A DNA stretch of 64,000 nt from Paracentrotus lividus (GCA_940671915.1 CALNVZ010001721.1:45237431-45301430), one strand, 5' to 3'; shown: positions 31,906 through 44,880, counted from the first letter of the stretch. Numbers and translations are program-made. The notes: generated by a model not told the origin, from the sequence alone.

Positions 31906-34900
31906 GAACCTAGAAAAGTTGTTTCCAATGAAGTTTTTTTGCTGATTTGTGATCTCATGTGATATTACAACAATTTTAGCTTGGTTGCCAACCGGGCAAC
32001 CTTGAGCAATTTGCATAATTAGCATAAATTCAAAATGGCCGCCATGCTATATGATGAAACTTAACTTTTGAAATATAGATCGCATTTTGAAGTATAAAAC
32101 ATGCATTTAGGGGTTACTTTATGCAAAAAATCCATTGCAAATGTTGCTTGTATGATTCGATGTCAATTTTACGAGCTAAAGGTCAAATAAAGGTCAAATA
32201 TAGGAAAATTCATTATATTTTGATTATGCTCAGAATATAAGACTTTGAAGAGCTAATTTCATGTAGATAAGAGCAGGCGACATCTCTTGTGGTTCTAAAA
32301 TAATTTTAGCTTGGTTGCCAAATGGACAACTTTGAGCGATTTGCATAATTAACATAAATTCAAAATGGCCGCCATGCTATATGATGAAACTTCACTTTTC
32401 AACTATAGATCGCATATTAAAGTATAAAACATGCATACAGGGGTTAATGTATGCGTAGAATCCGTTGCAAATGTTTCTTTTATGACTTGATGTCAATTTT
32501 ATGTGTTAAAAGGACAAATAAAGGTCAAATATAAGGAAATACATTACATTTTTATTACACTGTAAATATGAGACTTTGAATGGCTAATGACATGGATATA
32601 AATTAGTAAAAATTGATTTGGGTTATGCAGGATCATTTTCTATACACTATTTCTTCTTTTTTTTTCCAAAGCATATCAATGCTGGTCAATCCAAAGTCAA
32701 CTTTCATTCTGGAAAAAAAAACAGTGACACAGTACGCTGAGATACAGGAATGTCAAGACTTCTAGAAAGCTGCCTTGTATATAACATCAAAAGAGACCCC
32801 TTGAAAAAAAGCCCAAGAAGCACTTAATGTGTGATTGGGGGTCTTATCAGGCATTATGGCCTCAGAGCCTTGATGGCCTTCAATAGCCTCTATCTCTAGA
32901 AGCAGCAGAATTAGCGAAATATCTCAAAATATCAGAAAAGTTTTACCGGGTGGCGAAAGGACTTTCTTTTTTTCTTTTCAAAATTATCTTTGAGTACATG
33001 GGCATGATGGGGACCAAAGTCTTTCCTCGGTGATAGAAGAGAAAACTGACAGAAGATAAGGGACAACCTTCAATGACCCAGAAGAGTTAGATTGTTTCTC
33101 ATGAAGGATTGCTTTGGAACCTGGCGAACATCCTGTCTTTCCCAGGGTATATGTATACCCTGGAGCAATAGAGAGGGCATCAAGAAAACACTTACGTTGC
33201 TCCAAAGCATTTGCTATGAGGAAGATTGTCTTGGAATTGTCACATGAAAAGCGCCAGAAGATAGCGAAACGCACCAAGGCATCCTGGACCTTAGGTACGC
33301 CACGGAGGTCGGAAGCAGTCTCAGAGACTTGAGGGATGTTTTGAGAAAGAATAAAAGAACCCAACGGATCAGAGAGTAGCTGAGCAAAAGAATGCGATGA
33401 ACCACGAACAATTGCTAAATTGTAGTCTCGGATACAGTTGAGATCAGAAAGTTAGTGATGGATCAGACGTTCCAAGAGGTCTGGAAACCAACGTCGAGGT
33501 ATCAAAACCAACGCCACCAGATTCTCTTTAATTCTCCTGTGAACCTGAGGAATCAGCAGGAACGGAGGAGTTCTCCCCACTTTCTCCACTGGATTGCGAA
33601 GGCATTCAGAGCAAATTCCTCCGATTTTTGAACCCATGATCAAAACAGAGGGAGGTGACTATTGAGCAACCGCGTACAAGTCGATACCAAAAATCCTAAT
33701 TAGCTGTTTGAACACAACCAGACAGAGAGTCGACTCCGAGGGTAGACACTTTCTCCTGGAGAGGTAGTCCGCTAAGAGATAATTTTGACCCGGGATGTGT
33801 GAAGCTATTAGAAAAATGTCTTCCGAGCCTCATCAATTGTACGGTTTGATGGCACGTTCCGTTCAGCAACATTGAATTAGTGCATTCCTGTTTGGTTTAA
33901 GCGGCCACCGATGTACTGTCCGTCAGAAAAGGACCAAAGTAGCATCCACATGATCCAGGCGGTGACGAACATAACGATGAGACTCGAACATGCGCACGAT
34001 CGCAGTCGCTTAAAATCACTGTCTGATGACAATAACCCCACCCCAAACATAGAACCGCCACGTCCATGGGGACAGTTCTGGAAATTAGGGAAATCTGTTA
34101 GGGTTTGCCATTAGATAAGAAAGCAACTACAAAGTCAAAGAAGAAGCAGACATTTGATCCAACCAGACAGAGGGATCATGGTGTGCAATAGCTCATACTC
34201 TCGGCTTGTAAAACCCCAAAAGACGGAGTTGGAAAAAAGGCGACAATCGTGCAAGACATCGACTAAACTGGACACCTGCTGTGATCGAAGCCAACGTTTA
34301 GCTCTCACATCATGAACTTCTTAGGGACCGTCCATGCTACTTAGTCATTCTAGTTGATGATTAACGTCCAACTTTGCGTCTAGATGAGATACGAGTGGGG
34401 ATGATCTCGGACTTCTCGCCACTGACCAGGAATCCTCCGGAATCCTGTGTGGTGTGAGGAAGCTGGAGATGGAGAGAACAGAGTCTCGGACTCCTCCACT
34501 AACATCTAATCATTTAGATTTCTCTATTTCTAGGAACGTCATGAAGGTCAAAAACCCAGAGGCGACCACCGACCGGATCCCCCCTCTGTCTGTTTGTATC
34601 TTTCTCTCCATCCCTTCCCTCCTCTCACTCTATTTACTATTATACTTGATCATTGATTATAGTGTTTTCGTATAATGAGATGACAATCGTACTGTTAATC
34701 ACTATTTTCCAGAAACTTGACCTTAGATGACCAGTATTGATGATATGGTTTGTAAAATTGAAGAGATAGTGCACGGAAATGCTCCTGCACATCCCAAACC
34801 AAGATATTCAGCTTTTCAAAGTCTTATATTCACAGTCTTAGTAATAAAAAATATAACAATTCCCTATATTTGACCTTTATCACATAAAATTTACATCGAA

Positions 34901-35480
34901 TCATAAAAGCAATATTTGCAATGGATTCTACGCATGCAGTAACCCCTATTTGCATGTTTTACACTTCAACTACTGATCTATATTTCAACAGTTAAGTTTC
35001 ATCATATAGCATGGCGGCCATTTTGAATTTATGTTAATTATGCAAATTGCTCAAAGTTGTCCATTTGGCAACCAAGCTAAATTTTTTTTAGAACCACAAG
35101 AGATGTCGCCTGCTCTTATCTACATGAAATTAGCCCTTCAAAGTCTTATATTCTCAGCATAATCAAAATATAATTAATTTTCCTATATTTGACCTTTATT
35201 TGACCTTTAGCTCGTAAAATTGACATCGAATCATACAAGCAACATTTGCAATGGATTCTGTGCATAAAGTAACCCCTACATGCATGTTTTATACTTCAAA
35301 ATGCGATCTATAGTTCAAAAGTTAAGTTTCACCATATAGCATGGCGGCCATTTTGAATTTATGCTAATTATGCAAATTGCTCAAGGTTGCCCGGTTGGCA
35401 ACCAAGCTAAAATTGTTGTAATATCACATGAGATCACAAATCAGCAAAAAAACTTCATTGGAAACAACTTTTCTAGGTTC
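31906..35480. mobile_element. Element with ~720-bp inverted arms around retroelement remnants
   Basis: The left arm (31,906 to about 32,640) is repeated in inverse at about 34,770-35,480. The outer ends both begin GAACCTAGAAAAG. Each arm consists of two direct subunits of about 330 bp sharing TTTTAGCTTGGTTGCCAA, CAAAATGGCCGCCATGCTAT, AAACATGCAT and AAATAAAGGTCAAATATA. The outer 40 codons of both arms read identically (MLIMQIAQGCPVGNQAKIVV and so on), so at least the tips are well conserved. The core between the arms carries RT/RNase H remnants. Confidence 0.7.
32984..34130 (-). pseudogene. Decayed reverse transcriptase/RNase H, DIRS-like
   Basis: Read on the minus strand with frame changes. 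Near 33,800 it gives SHIPGQNYLLADYLSRRKCL, the end of a retroelement RNase H ('HIPGxxNxxADxLSR'). Then FKQLIRIFGIDLYA follows, then PFLLIPQVHRRIKENLVALV with LIPRRWFPDLLERLIHH ('LIPKVLxRIxxE...PxWFPxLLxLL') at about 33,640-33,455. This order is typical of DIRS-type and some Gypsy-type elements. The stretch 33,364-32,984 (DALVRFAIFWRFSCDNSKTI) is open for 126 codons but I do not recognise it. Many stops; inactive. Confidence 0.55.
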
Positions 35481-35834
35481 ACTACACAAGGTATAGGAGC
35501 TTCAAATGGACTAATAGGCATACGTTTAATGAGTTGTTTTTCAAAACTTAATAAAATATTGCAATAATGTTTGTTTGTTTGTTTGTTTGTTGTTTGTTGT
35601 TGTTGTTTTTTTGCATGCATGTATGCATCTAGGTGCACGCCTGTTGCCCGCTGTTTATCCACGTATGTTCATAGCGGCAAGACTGAGCGGGTCGCCATGT
35701 TGAAAAGAATCAATGCACCTGAACAATGCCATGAACAACTGAACAATNNNNNNNNNNNNNNNNNNNNNNNNNGCCATTACATGAGACAATGCCGCAATGC
35801 GCATCCTACCCTATGAATATTCATGAAGCATAGT
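35481..35834. other. Short spacer with a (GTTT)n tract and a 25-N gap
   Basis: A GTTTGTTTGTTT run lies at 35,567-35,590 and N bases at 35,748-35,772 (25 N). A word group TGCACCTGAACAATGCCATG repeats just before the gap (ATGAACAACTGAACAAT). No gene. Confidence 0.7.
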
Positions 35835-36615
35835 CCCCTACCTATGATTTTGTGTGTGTACTTAAACGACGATTTACAGAAAGCACACAAAAATACATCT
35901 TGCCAAGATATCAGCAGAAACAGCGTAGATATACTTTTAAAATAAAGTACAAGATACAAATAGCCACAGACAATTCATGAGAGATCGAACGAACTGGGTT
36001 GAAAGTTAAAATGTTCAAAAATAAATCATATGATTAGTAGGCGTTGCTTCAATTAACGTAAATCTCAAATTAGTTTGTAATTGCCTTTGGAGCCCTGATT
36101 ACCCTAAATTGTTTATATATCGATGGGAAGATTAAAGGGGAAACGTCACAAATTCGTAGAAGAACATTTTTAAATCTCATCTTATTTTTCTGACCTTTTT
36201 TTTTTAATCAAGCTTGGATTAGAGCAACTCGCAATGACCTTGTTAGGCATAATGATACACTTGTCCCACATGAGTATTTGTGTATGTAAATTAAACGACG
36301 ATTTACAAAAGCACACAAAATACATCTTCACAGCCAATATCACAGCAACATCGCATTTACTATATCACATTAGATCCAAGATTACAAGATAGTCTAATTC
36401 AGAAGAAGACGACAAATTTGATGAAAGTATAAAATCAAATTTATGATATAGCCTTGCTTCAATTACGTTAGTCAAAAATGGAAGTTTTTATATTGCCTTT
36501 GGAGCCTGATTAACCAAAATTGTTTATTTCAGATTGGAAATTTTAGGAGATAACATGACCAAATGCGTAAGTAGCACATTTAAAAATCTCAGATAGATAT
36601 TTTACTGAAAGTTTT
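35835..36615. repeat. Two direct copies of a ~430-bp unit
   Basis: ACGACGATTTACAGAAAGCACACAAAA near 35,863 recurs near 36,295. TTGCTTCAATTAACGTAAAT near 36,045 recurs near 36,453. ATTGCCTTTGGAGCC near 36,083 recurs near 36,495. The two copies differ by many indels. No coding capacity is seen. Confidence 0.75.
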
Positions 36616-37031
36616 AAGAAATTTTTTCAAGACGCGGCATTGGAGAAAGCAGAAAAGAGAATAATCAGCGGCCTCTTGCGCCATGCCTATATATCTGTCA
36701 CGACATGGCCCCGCCTTCAGTTCCCACATTGGTTGTACATATCATAAAAACAATACGTGTATCCTATATACCCCACATATTATTTCTCCCAAGAAAAAAA
36801 AATCACCTCAAGCCGCAAAGCCGGGTGCGCTGTAATCTTCAATTCGTTATCAAAATCATGAGGGTTTTTAAAGTAATAGACCTTATTCCAATTTATTCAA
36901 ATTTTAGCTTAACGTTTTCGGTAATACGGTAAACAAAAGTAGGCCTATACGATTCTTAAATACATATTCAGGTCAACTCACGGTAAATTTTCTGCTCAGC
37001 ACCCCTTTATCATCAATTTATTTTTCACATG

Positions 37032-38057
37032 CAGAGGCGGCCGGAGCGAATTTTGAAAGTGGGGGTCGACAATGGAATTTATGGGCAACTTTTTTCCTGA
37101 AAAAAGGGGCACTTGAGACCAGAGGCTTAAAGAAAAATATTCAGCAATAAGTAGGGGTGTGCAGAAATTTGTGGCTTTAAATTTTGTGATATGACAAAAG
37201 GAAATGCGAAAGCGCGGAGCCGAAAAATTTTGAGATATTATTCCATTATAGATCCCTATCTTAACATCCCGCAAGCGCGAGCTGAAAATCCTCTGGCCGC
37301 GAAAATGTGAGTTAATGTGCATTATATACCTAATTTAGTTAGCGAGCGCGAAGCCGAGCGAAAATTTAGCGTCAAAATTTGAGCATAACTTTTGTTTTAG
37401 CGAAAGCAATTATAACAGAACAAAGGAGCATCAGCAGGAAATCGTTTTGACTTTTAATTTGGTACCCAGTCATGACACATATTATGGAAACGATTTCACA
37501 CCTGAATTATTTTCCCGACTGTACCGATTTTTTTTCACCAGACTGTATAGCCTATTAAATATCCTTGCGATTCCGCGAAGCCTCGCTGTGATTATGAGCT
37601 TAAAATGGAGTTTTTGTGCATGAGACCTATTAGCTATCTGCAGCGCGAAAGCGTAAGCCGAGATTTTGGGGTTAAAAATTGGAGTTAAAATTATTGTGCC
37701 ATAGTTAAGTATCCCAAGCGCGAAGCGCGATTGAAAATTAGAGCTAAAGTTTGAGTTCAGTGTGCGATTATACGACCCTAGTTTAGATATCCGCGTGCGC
37801 GAAGCGCGAGCAGAATTTGGGATTTAAAAAACTAGGAAGTTAACAAGGGGCAAGGAGTAATAAAAGTGCCTATTTAGTAATAAAAGTGCCCGCTTCTTAG
37901 TAATAAAAGTGCCTCTTTTTAGTATAAAAATGGCATTTTACTAACGAGTAAAGGGCCATTTTTGGCATGAAAAGGGCACTTTTAGGGTGGATGAAAAGTG
38001 TGGGGGGGGGGGGGTCACATGTGCCCCCCCCTGTCCCCCCTGGTTCCGCCGCCTCTG
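37032..38057. mobile_element. hAT-type MITE with GCGCGAAGCGCG units, copy I
   Basis: Ends CAGAGGCGGCCGGAGC and, on the other strand, CAGAGGCGGCGGAACC. It is flanked by TTCACATG and TTTCAATG, imperfect here but perfect in the sister copy. The interior has AAGCGCGAGC-type units followed by GTGCCC/TAATAAAAGTGCC repeats and a G run. Confidence 0.75.
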
Positions 38058-38268
38058 TTTCAATGGTCCGAAATGTTTTTCTCAGAAAATTGCCTCATTT
38101 GGCAATGTAAACTAGCCTTCCGTCATATTCCGTTCCGCCACAGGACCTTGCCTGGGCGAGTTATTTTGCTTATGTTTCATCCAGCTAATTGACATTAATG
38201 TTCTCCTATTGGTTGTTTAGTTAATGTCTCTGCTAGCCTAAACTTCATTCTTCGTCACCCCTAGTTCC

Positions 38269-38300
<32 letters not shown>

Positions 38301-38699
38301 TAATTTTAGAATATGACATAACATATAAAATTCGGTAAAAAAATAGAATCATAGTAATCTTTATAAAATATCAGAGCAGATGTGGAATGTTTCAGTAACA
38401 TTAATTTAACAAATTTTTGTTCTTTTAAAAAAAAGTTTGTTCTCTTGTTTGAAAATATATTAGTATTATCGTTTTATTAGTTTACTGTCATTATTATCAT
38501 TATGGCATTATTGTTACACGAATGTCATAGGGCCTATCATCTAATTTATTTTCCTGATAAGATTTTGCGTTTTATTTATTATTATTATTATTATTATTAA
38601 TTATTATTTTATTAATTATACGCTCTTGCATTTTCATTTCCTTTTATTTTATTTACAGGTAGAAACATACTTTCTCACTATATAGCCCGTGTTGTTTAA

Positions 38700-39163
38700 A
38701 GGAGAATGTCCCTTTGTAGATAGTTGCTACTGTGGATGCAGAAAAATCAAATAAGCATATTAGTGAAGTATCTGGGTGAAAAATCGATAAATGAAAGAAG
38801 TTATGAGTATTTGAATATGGAGATCTCTAACTGACATAAGGAAATCTCCCAATCGGGCAACGTGTCACCATTTGTGATGTCACAAAGGGAGAACTCCATA
38901 TGGTGTGCAAAAAACTATCAAACGTCCTTTAATTTTCATTATAATGACAGACAGCTTTTCTTTTCATGATATATTATTGACTTTCCATTATTTAATCATC
39001 ACATAAAAAAGATTGGAGGACTTCCTATCATAAGTGATCTCAAAATCTAAAAATTCATATCTCTCTTATTCATTTGCCTGATTTTTTTTTTTTAACTTTC
39101 CAATATGTTTTGGGGGTTGTCTCCATTCCCAACTGAGCAAATTTCTCTGAGGGATATTCCCCT
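38700..39163. mobile_element. TTAA-flanked MITE, copy B
   Basis: Same family as 30,228-30,845: left AGGAGAATGTCCCTTTGTAG, internal TTTGTGATGTCACAAAGGGA, right GAGGGATATTCCCCT. TTAA at 38,696-38,699 and 39,164-39,167. Confidence 0.75.
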
Positions 39164-41111
39164 TTAAGTTATGTTAAATAAGCTATTATAGCCACATTTG
39201 TTATGATATTTTGAATGAAATACTAATAAGGATATTTAGAAAACAGATAAAAGTGGTGTCAGTTAATGTTTCGGTAATTATGATAGGCATGTGAATTACA
39301 TAATCACATTCTGAACTAATTATAAATTAATGCGAAGTTTACTGATTGTGTTCGAGACGTATGGCCCATAACATTCACAAAATTTTACATCATACTAGAC
39401 AAGTTATAAATCACAGCCTTCTTGATATGGCGTATATCATATCAGTTTCATCCATTCCAACGCATGAACCTATAATTAATACGCCATTAAAAATTGGCCA
39501 TCAAACTTTCATGAAGGCCTTGAGCATATCAGTGGGATCCGTGAGATAAGCGGGGAGGGGGGGGGGGCTGGATCCGCACCCTGTAATAATATATGTTTCA
39601 TGATTAATTTGGGTGTTTTTTTTCTTAGGGGGCGGGCCGTGATAAGTTTGAGGTAAGGCTTGGGTATCTCCGTAGTTTACTTTCCTCCAATTACAGCGAG
39701 ATATAGATCGAGGAGAATAATATATAATTTGTTATTGAGAGCGCGCATGCGCAAGACGTGCGCCTGGATTATGATTAATTCGATGGTCCCCCCCCCCGGG
39801 GAGCAAAGAATTGTTGGTGGGGTTAATAGGTTCTGAGCTTTACAGTTCACTTGTTTTATTGAAGATCAGATGAACAGAAACTGGAAACGCATTCAAGCCA
39901 ACTGACGGAGTCACAAATAATCTCTTCAATGATTTTGATAATAACACTGATCATGTTAGTTAATTGACTTTTTTCGTCATGCAACCAGAGGCGAATAATT
40001 ATAGATTTAATTGCTTGGCTGCTGTGGTGTGGTCCCATACACTGCATTTAGTGGATTGCTAAGTTAAAGCAAAGCCAAAGGACTTTGAAAGTGAAGTCTG
40101 TCAAGGAAAGATTTTCAATCTGATTGAAAAATGGTGTCAATGGAGACATTTTCGATTGTGTTTATTAATATCATCAATATTATATAATGGTAAGTTGTTC
40201 TTAATATTCTTAAAGTGAGTTTCGTAATTTTGATTTGTTGTTTTAATGCTGTTGATTAATATTAATAGATGATAGGCCTAACTTAACGTTTAATATTAAC
40301 GCACAGGAGAAATGTTTACTCCCATATTTAGTAATTTATGCATGACCGCTCGAATGATCACGAATTAGCAATGAAAACACTACCATTGTGCTTCCAATGA
40401 ACAATAGTCACGATAAAATTAGATTTCGTCATTATTTTTTTGGTAAGTCCTCCATTCTTTATTGTATACGTTTCAAATTTGGGCGTAGTCAACCAGTGGA
40501 TTCGTTGAAGTTCCTTTTTATATTTCTCTTCTTTATTTAAAAAATATTGAAAGAGTGGGTCTACGCTTAACCGTTTTTGAACTCAGAGTCTTGCAGATTT
40601 TCTTGCGAAATGGGTCCAATTTGGTTGATTGACACGCGCAAGACAAAGCGTCTTTATCGGGAACAGCTGAATCGCGTTGTTCACGTCGTACGGTCACGCA
40701 CTTGTCATGCGCAACCGGGGGCGAATTCCGCGCGATAGCTACTCAGTAGCTAATCAGAGGCGGCCTCTTGCGCCCATGCCTATATATCTGTCAACATGGC
40801 CCCGCCTTCAGTTCCCCCATTGGTTGTACATATCATAAACATACGTGTATCCTATATACCCCACATATTATTTCCTCCCAAGAAAAAAAAATCATCAAGC
40901 CGCAAAGCCGGGTGCCTGTATCTTCAATTCTGTATTCAAAATCATGAGGGTTTAAAGTAATAGACCTTATTCCATTTATTCAAATTTTAGCTTAACGTTT
41001 TTCGGTAAAAACGGTAAACAAAAGTAGGCCTATACGATTCTTAAAATACATTTCAGGTCACTCCGGTAAATTTTCTGCTCAGCACCCTTTATCTCAATTT
41101 ATTTTTCACTG

Positions 41112-42127
41112 CAGAGGCGGCGGAGCGAATTTGAAAGTGGGGGTCACAATGGAAATTTATGGGCACTTTTTCTGAAAAAAGGGGCACTTGAGACCAGAGG
41201 CTTAAAGAGAAAAATATTCAGATAAGTAGGGGTGTGCAGAAAATTTGGCTTTAAATTTGTGATAGACAAAAGGAATGCGAAGCGCGAGCCGAAAATTTTG
41301 AGATAATTATTCATTATAGACCCTATTTAACATCCGCAAGCGCGAGCTGAAATCCTCTGGCCGAAAATGTGAGTTAATTGTGCATTATATAACCTATTTA
41401 GTATATGCGAGCGCGAAGCGCGAGCCGAAAATTTTGAGCTCAAAATTTAGCATAACTTTTGTTTTACGAAAGCAAATTATACAGAACAAAGAGCATCAGC
41501 AAGGAAAATCTTTTGACTTTAATTTGGTACCACATACACATATTATGTGAAACGATTTCACACCTGAATTATTTTTCCCCGACTGTACCATTTTTTTTCA
41601 CACAGACTGTATACCCTATTAAATATCTGCGATCGCGAAGCTCGACTTGAAAATTATGAGCTTAAAAATGGAGTTTATTGTGCATAGACCCTATTAACTA
41701 TCTGCGAGCGCGAAGCGTGAGCCGAGATTTTGGGGTTAAAAATTGGAGTTAAATTATTGTGCCATATTAAGTATCCACAAGCGCGAAGCGCGAGTTGAAA
41801 ATTATGAGCTAAAGATTTGAGTTCATTGTGCATTATAGACCCTATTTAGTATCCGCGTGCGCGAAGCGCGAGCAGAAAATTTGGGATTTAAAAAACATAT
41901 GGAGTAACAAGGGGCATTTTTTAGTAATAAAAGTGCCCTATTTTAGTAATAAAAGTGCCCCTTCTTAGTAATAAAAGTGCCTCTTTTTAGTATAAAAATG
42001 GCATTTTACTAACGAAGTAAAGGGGCATTTTTTGGCATGAAAAGGGGCACTTTTAGGGTGGATGAAAAAGTGTGGGGGGGGGGGGGTCACATGTGCCCCC
42101 CCCTGCCCCCCTGGTTCGCCGCCTCTG
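41112..42127. mobile_element. hAT-type MITE, copy II, with perfect 8-bp target duplication
   Basis: TTTCACTG at 41,104-41,111 and 42,128-42,135 brackets a 1,016-bp element with ends CAGAGGCGGCGGAGCG and CAGAGGCGGCGAACCA (other strand). Eight-base duplication plus CAGAGGCGG termini is typical of hAT. The interior is made of about five GCGCGAAGCGCGAGC units followed by repeated AGTAATAAAAGTGCCCC. No transposase. Confidence 0.85.
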
Positions 42128-42758
42128 TTTCACTGGTCCGAAATGTTTTCTCAGAAAATTGCCTCATTTGCAATGTAAACTAGCCTTCCTATATTCGTTC
42201 CGCCACAGGACCTTTGCCTGGGCGAGTTATTTTGGCTCTATGTTTCCAGCTAATTTCATTATGTTACTCCTAATTGTTGTTAGTAATTCTCCTGCTAGCC
42301 TAAATTCATTCTTCGTCACCCCTAGTTCCTATTTTTTTTTTTTTTTTTTTTTTTTTATTTTTAATTTTAGAATATGACATAACATTAAATTCGGTAAACA
42401 AAATAGAAATCATAGTAATCTTTTAAAATACAGAGCAGATGTGGAATTGTTTACAGTACATTATTTACAAATTTTTGTTCTTTGAAAAAAAAGTTGTTCT
42501 TTTTGAAAATAGATTAGTATTATCGTTTTAGATTTACTGTCATTATTATCATTATCATTATTGTTACACGAGATGTCATTAGGGCCCTATCATTAATTTA
42601 TTCTTTTTCCTGATAAGATTTGCGTTTTATTATTATTATTAATTATTATTATTATTATTATTATATTATTTATTATACCGCTCTTCATTTTTCATTTCGC
42701 TTTTATTTTTTTACAAGGTAGAACATACTTTCTTCACTATATAGCCCGTGTTGTTTAA

Positions 42759-43232
42759 AGGAGAATTGTCCCTTTGTAGATAGTTGGCTTACTGTGGATG
42801 CAGAAAAATCAAATAAGCATATTAGTGAAGATTTGGTGAAAATCGGATAAATGATAAGAAAGTTATGAGTATTTGAATATTGAGATCTCTAATGACATAG
42901 GAAATCTCCCATCGGCAACGTGGTCACCATTTGTGATGTCACAAAGGGAGAACTCCCATATGGTGTGCACAAAAACTATTCAAAACGTCTCTTTATTTTC
43001 ATTATAATGACAGAACAGCTTTTCTTTTCATGATATATTATGACTTTCATATATTTACAAGTCATCCCATAAAAAGATTGGAGGATCTCCATATCATAAG
43101 TGATCTCAAAATCTAAAAATTCATATCTCTCTTATTCATTGCCTGATTTTTTTTTTTTTAACTTTCCCAATATGTTTTGGGGGTTTGTCTCCATTCACTG
43201 AAGCTAAATTTCTCTGAGGGGATAATTCCCCT
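42759..43232. mobile_element. TTAA-flanked MITE, copy C
   Basis: Left AGGAGAATTGTCCCTTTGTA, internal TTTGTGATGTCACAAAGGGA, right GGGGATAATTCCCCT. TTAA at 42,755-42,758 and 43,233-43,236. Sister of 38,700-39,163 within the tandem duplication. Confidence 0.78.
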
Positions 43233-44168
43233 TTAAGTATAGTTCTAAATAAGCTATTATAGCCTACATTTGTTATGATATTTTGAATGAAATATCTAAT
43301 AAGGATATTTAGAAAACAGATAAAAGTGTGTCAGTTAATGTTTCGGTATTATGATAGGCATGTGATTACATATTCATATTCATGAACTAAATTATAACAA
43401 TTAATGCGAAAGTTTACTGATTGTTTCGAAGAGTATAGGCCCTAACATTGACACAAAATTTTACATTACATCACAATGCCTCTTGATATGATCATCAGTT
43501 TCATCCATCCAAGCATGAACCTATAATTAATACGCCATTAAAATTGGCATCAAACTTTTCAGTGAAAGGCTTTGATGCATATCAGTGGCGGATCCGTGAG
43601 ATAAGCGGGGGAGGGGGGGGGGGGCTGGATCGCACCTGTATATAATATAGTGTTCATGATTAAGTTTTGGAGGTGGTTTTTTGTTTTTTTTTTCTTAGGG
43701 GGCGGGTGAAATTTGAGGTAGGCCTATGGGTATCTGCCTAGTTACTTTCCTCCAATTACAGCGAGATATAGATCGAGGAGATAATTATAATCTTGTTATT
43801 TGAGCAGCGCGCATGCGCAGACGTGCGCAGATTATGATTAATTCGATGGTCGAGCAGATTGTGGTTTAATAGGTTGAGCTTTACAGTTTCACTTGTTTTA
43901 TTGAAGATCAAGATGAACAGAAAACTGGAAACGCTTCAAGCCACTGACGGAGTCACATAATCTCTTTCAACTGATTTTGATAATAACACTGGATCATGTA
44001 GTAATTGACTTTTTCGTCATGCAACAAGGCGAATAATTATAGATTTATTGCTTGGCTGCCTGTGGCTGTGGTCCCATACACTGCATTTAGTGGATTGCTA
44101 AGTTAAAGCAAAGCCAAAGGACTTTGAAAAGTGAAGTCTGTCAAAGAAGATCTTCAATCTGATTGAAA

Positions 44169-44226
44169 ATGGTGTCAATTGGAGACATTTCGATTGTGTT
44201 TATTAATATCATCATATTATATAATG
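44169..44226 (+). CDS. Possible first coding exon with signal-peptide-like product
   Basis: ATG at 44,169 opens MVSIGDISIVFINIIILYN, a short hydrophobic stretch, ending exactly at a good donor G|GTAAGT. The sister segment near 40,130-40,190 keeps the donor (ATATAATG|GTAAGTTG) but has a frame change. No downstream exon was identified, so this may be chance or a noncoding exon. Function unknown. Confidence 0.15.
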
Positions 44227-44880
44227 GTAAGTTGTTCTTATATTCTTTAAAGTGCAGTCTTGTAATTTTGACTTTGTTTTTTTAATGCTGTTGATAATAT
44301 TAATAATGATTGATAGGCCTAACTTAACGTTTAATATTAACGCACGGAGAAATGTTTACTCCATAATTTAGTAATTTATGCATGACGCTCGAATGATCAC
44401 GAATTAGCATATGAAATACACTACCATTGTGCCTTCCAATGAACAATAGTCACGATAAAATTTAGATTCGTCATTTATTTTTTTGGTAAGTCCTCATTTC
44501 TTTATTGTTATACGTTTTCAAATGTTGGGCGTAGTCCAACAGTGGATTCGTTGAAGTTCCTTTTTATATTTCTCTTCTTTATTCTAAAAAATATTGAAAG
44601 AGTGGGTCTACGCTTAACCGTTTTTGAACTCGAGTCTTGCAGATTTTCTTGCGAAATGGGTCCAATTTGGTTATGATTGACAGCGCGCACGACAAAGCGG
44701 TCTTTATCGGGAACAGCTGAATCGCGTTGTTCAGTTACGGTCAACGCACTTCAGTCATCGCAACCGGGAGGCGGAGTTCCGCGCGATAGCTACCAGTAGC
44801 TAATCAGAGCGCCCAACAATCAAAATGCATTGTTCTCTATTTCTGTAAAAGCGGAATGGTAGACTTTTTCCGTGTAACCG

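Larger units (their letters stand above)
36669..40757. repeat. 4.09-kb tandem segment, first copy
   Basis: The whole stretch from GCGGCCTCTTGCG to the CAGTAGCTAATCAG at 40,745-40,757 is repeated immediately after. The junction and both outer edges share TAATCAG. It carries a hAT-type MITE (37,032-38,057), a TTAA MITE (38,700-39,163) and non-coding DNA. Differences from the second copy are mostly single-base indels. Confidence 0.85.
40758..44807. repeat. 4.05-kb tandem segment, second copy
   Basis: Repeats 36,669-40,757 in the same order and orientation and ends at CAGTAGCTAATCAG (44,794-44,807). After this point the sequence continues as AGCGCCCAACAATC, and an inverted relative at about 50,770-50,790 shows the same continuation. 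So the second copy's right border is the natural one. Confidence 0.85.
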
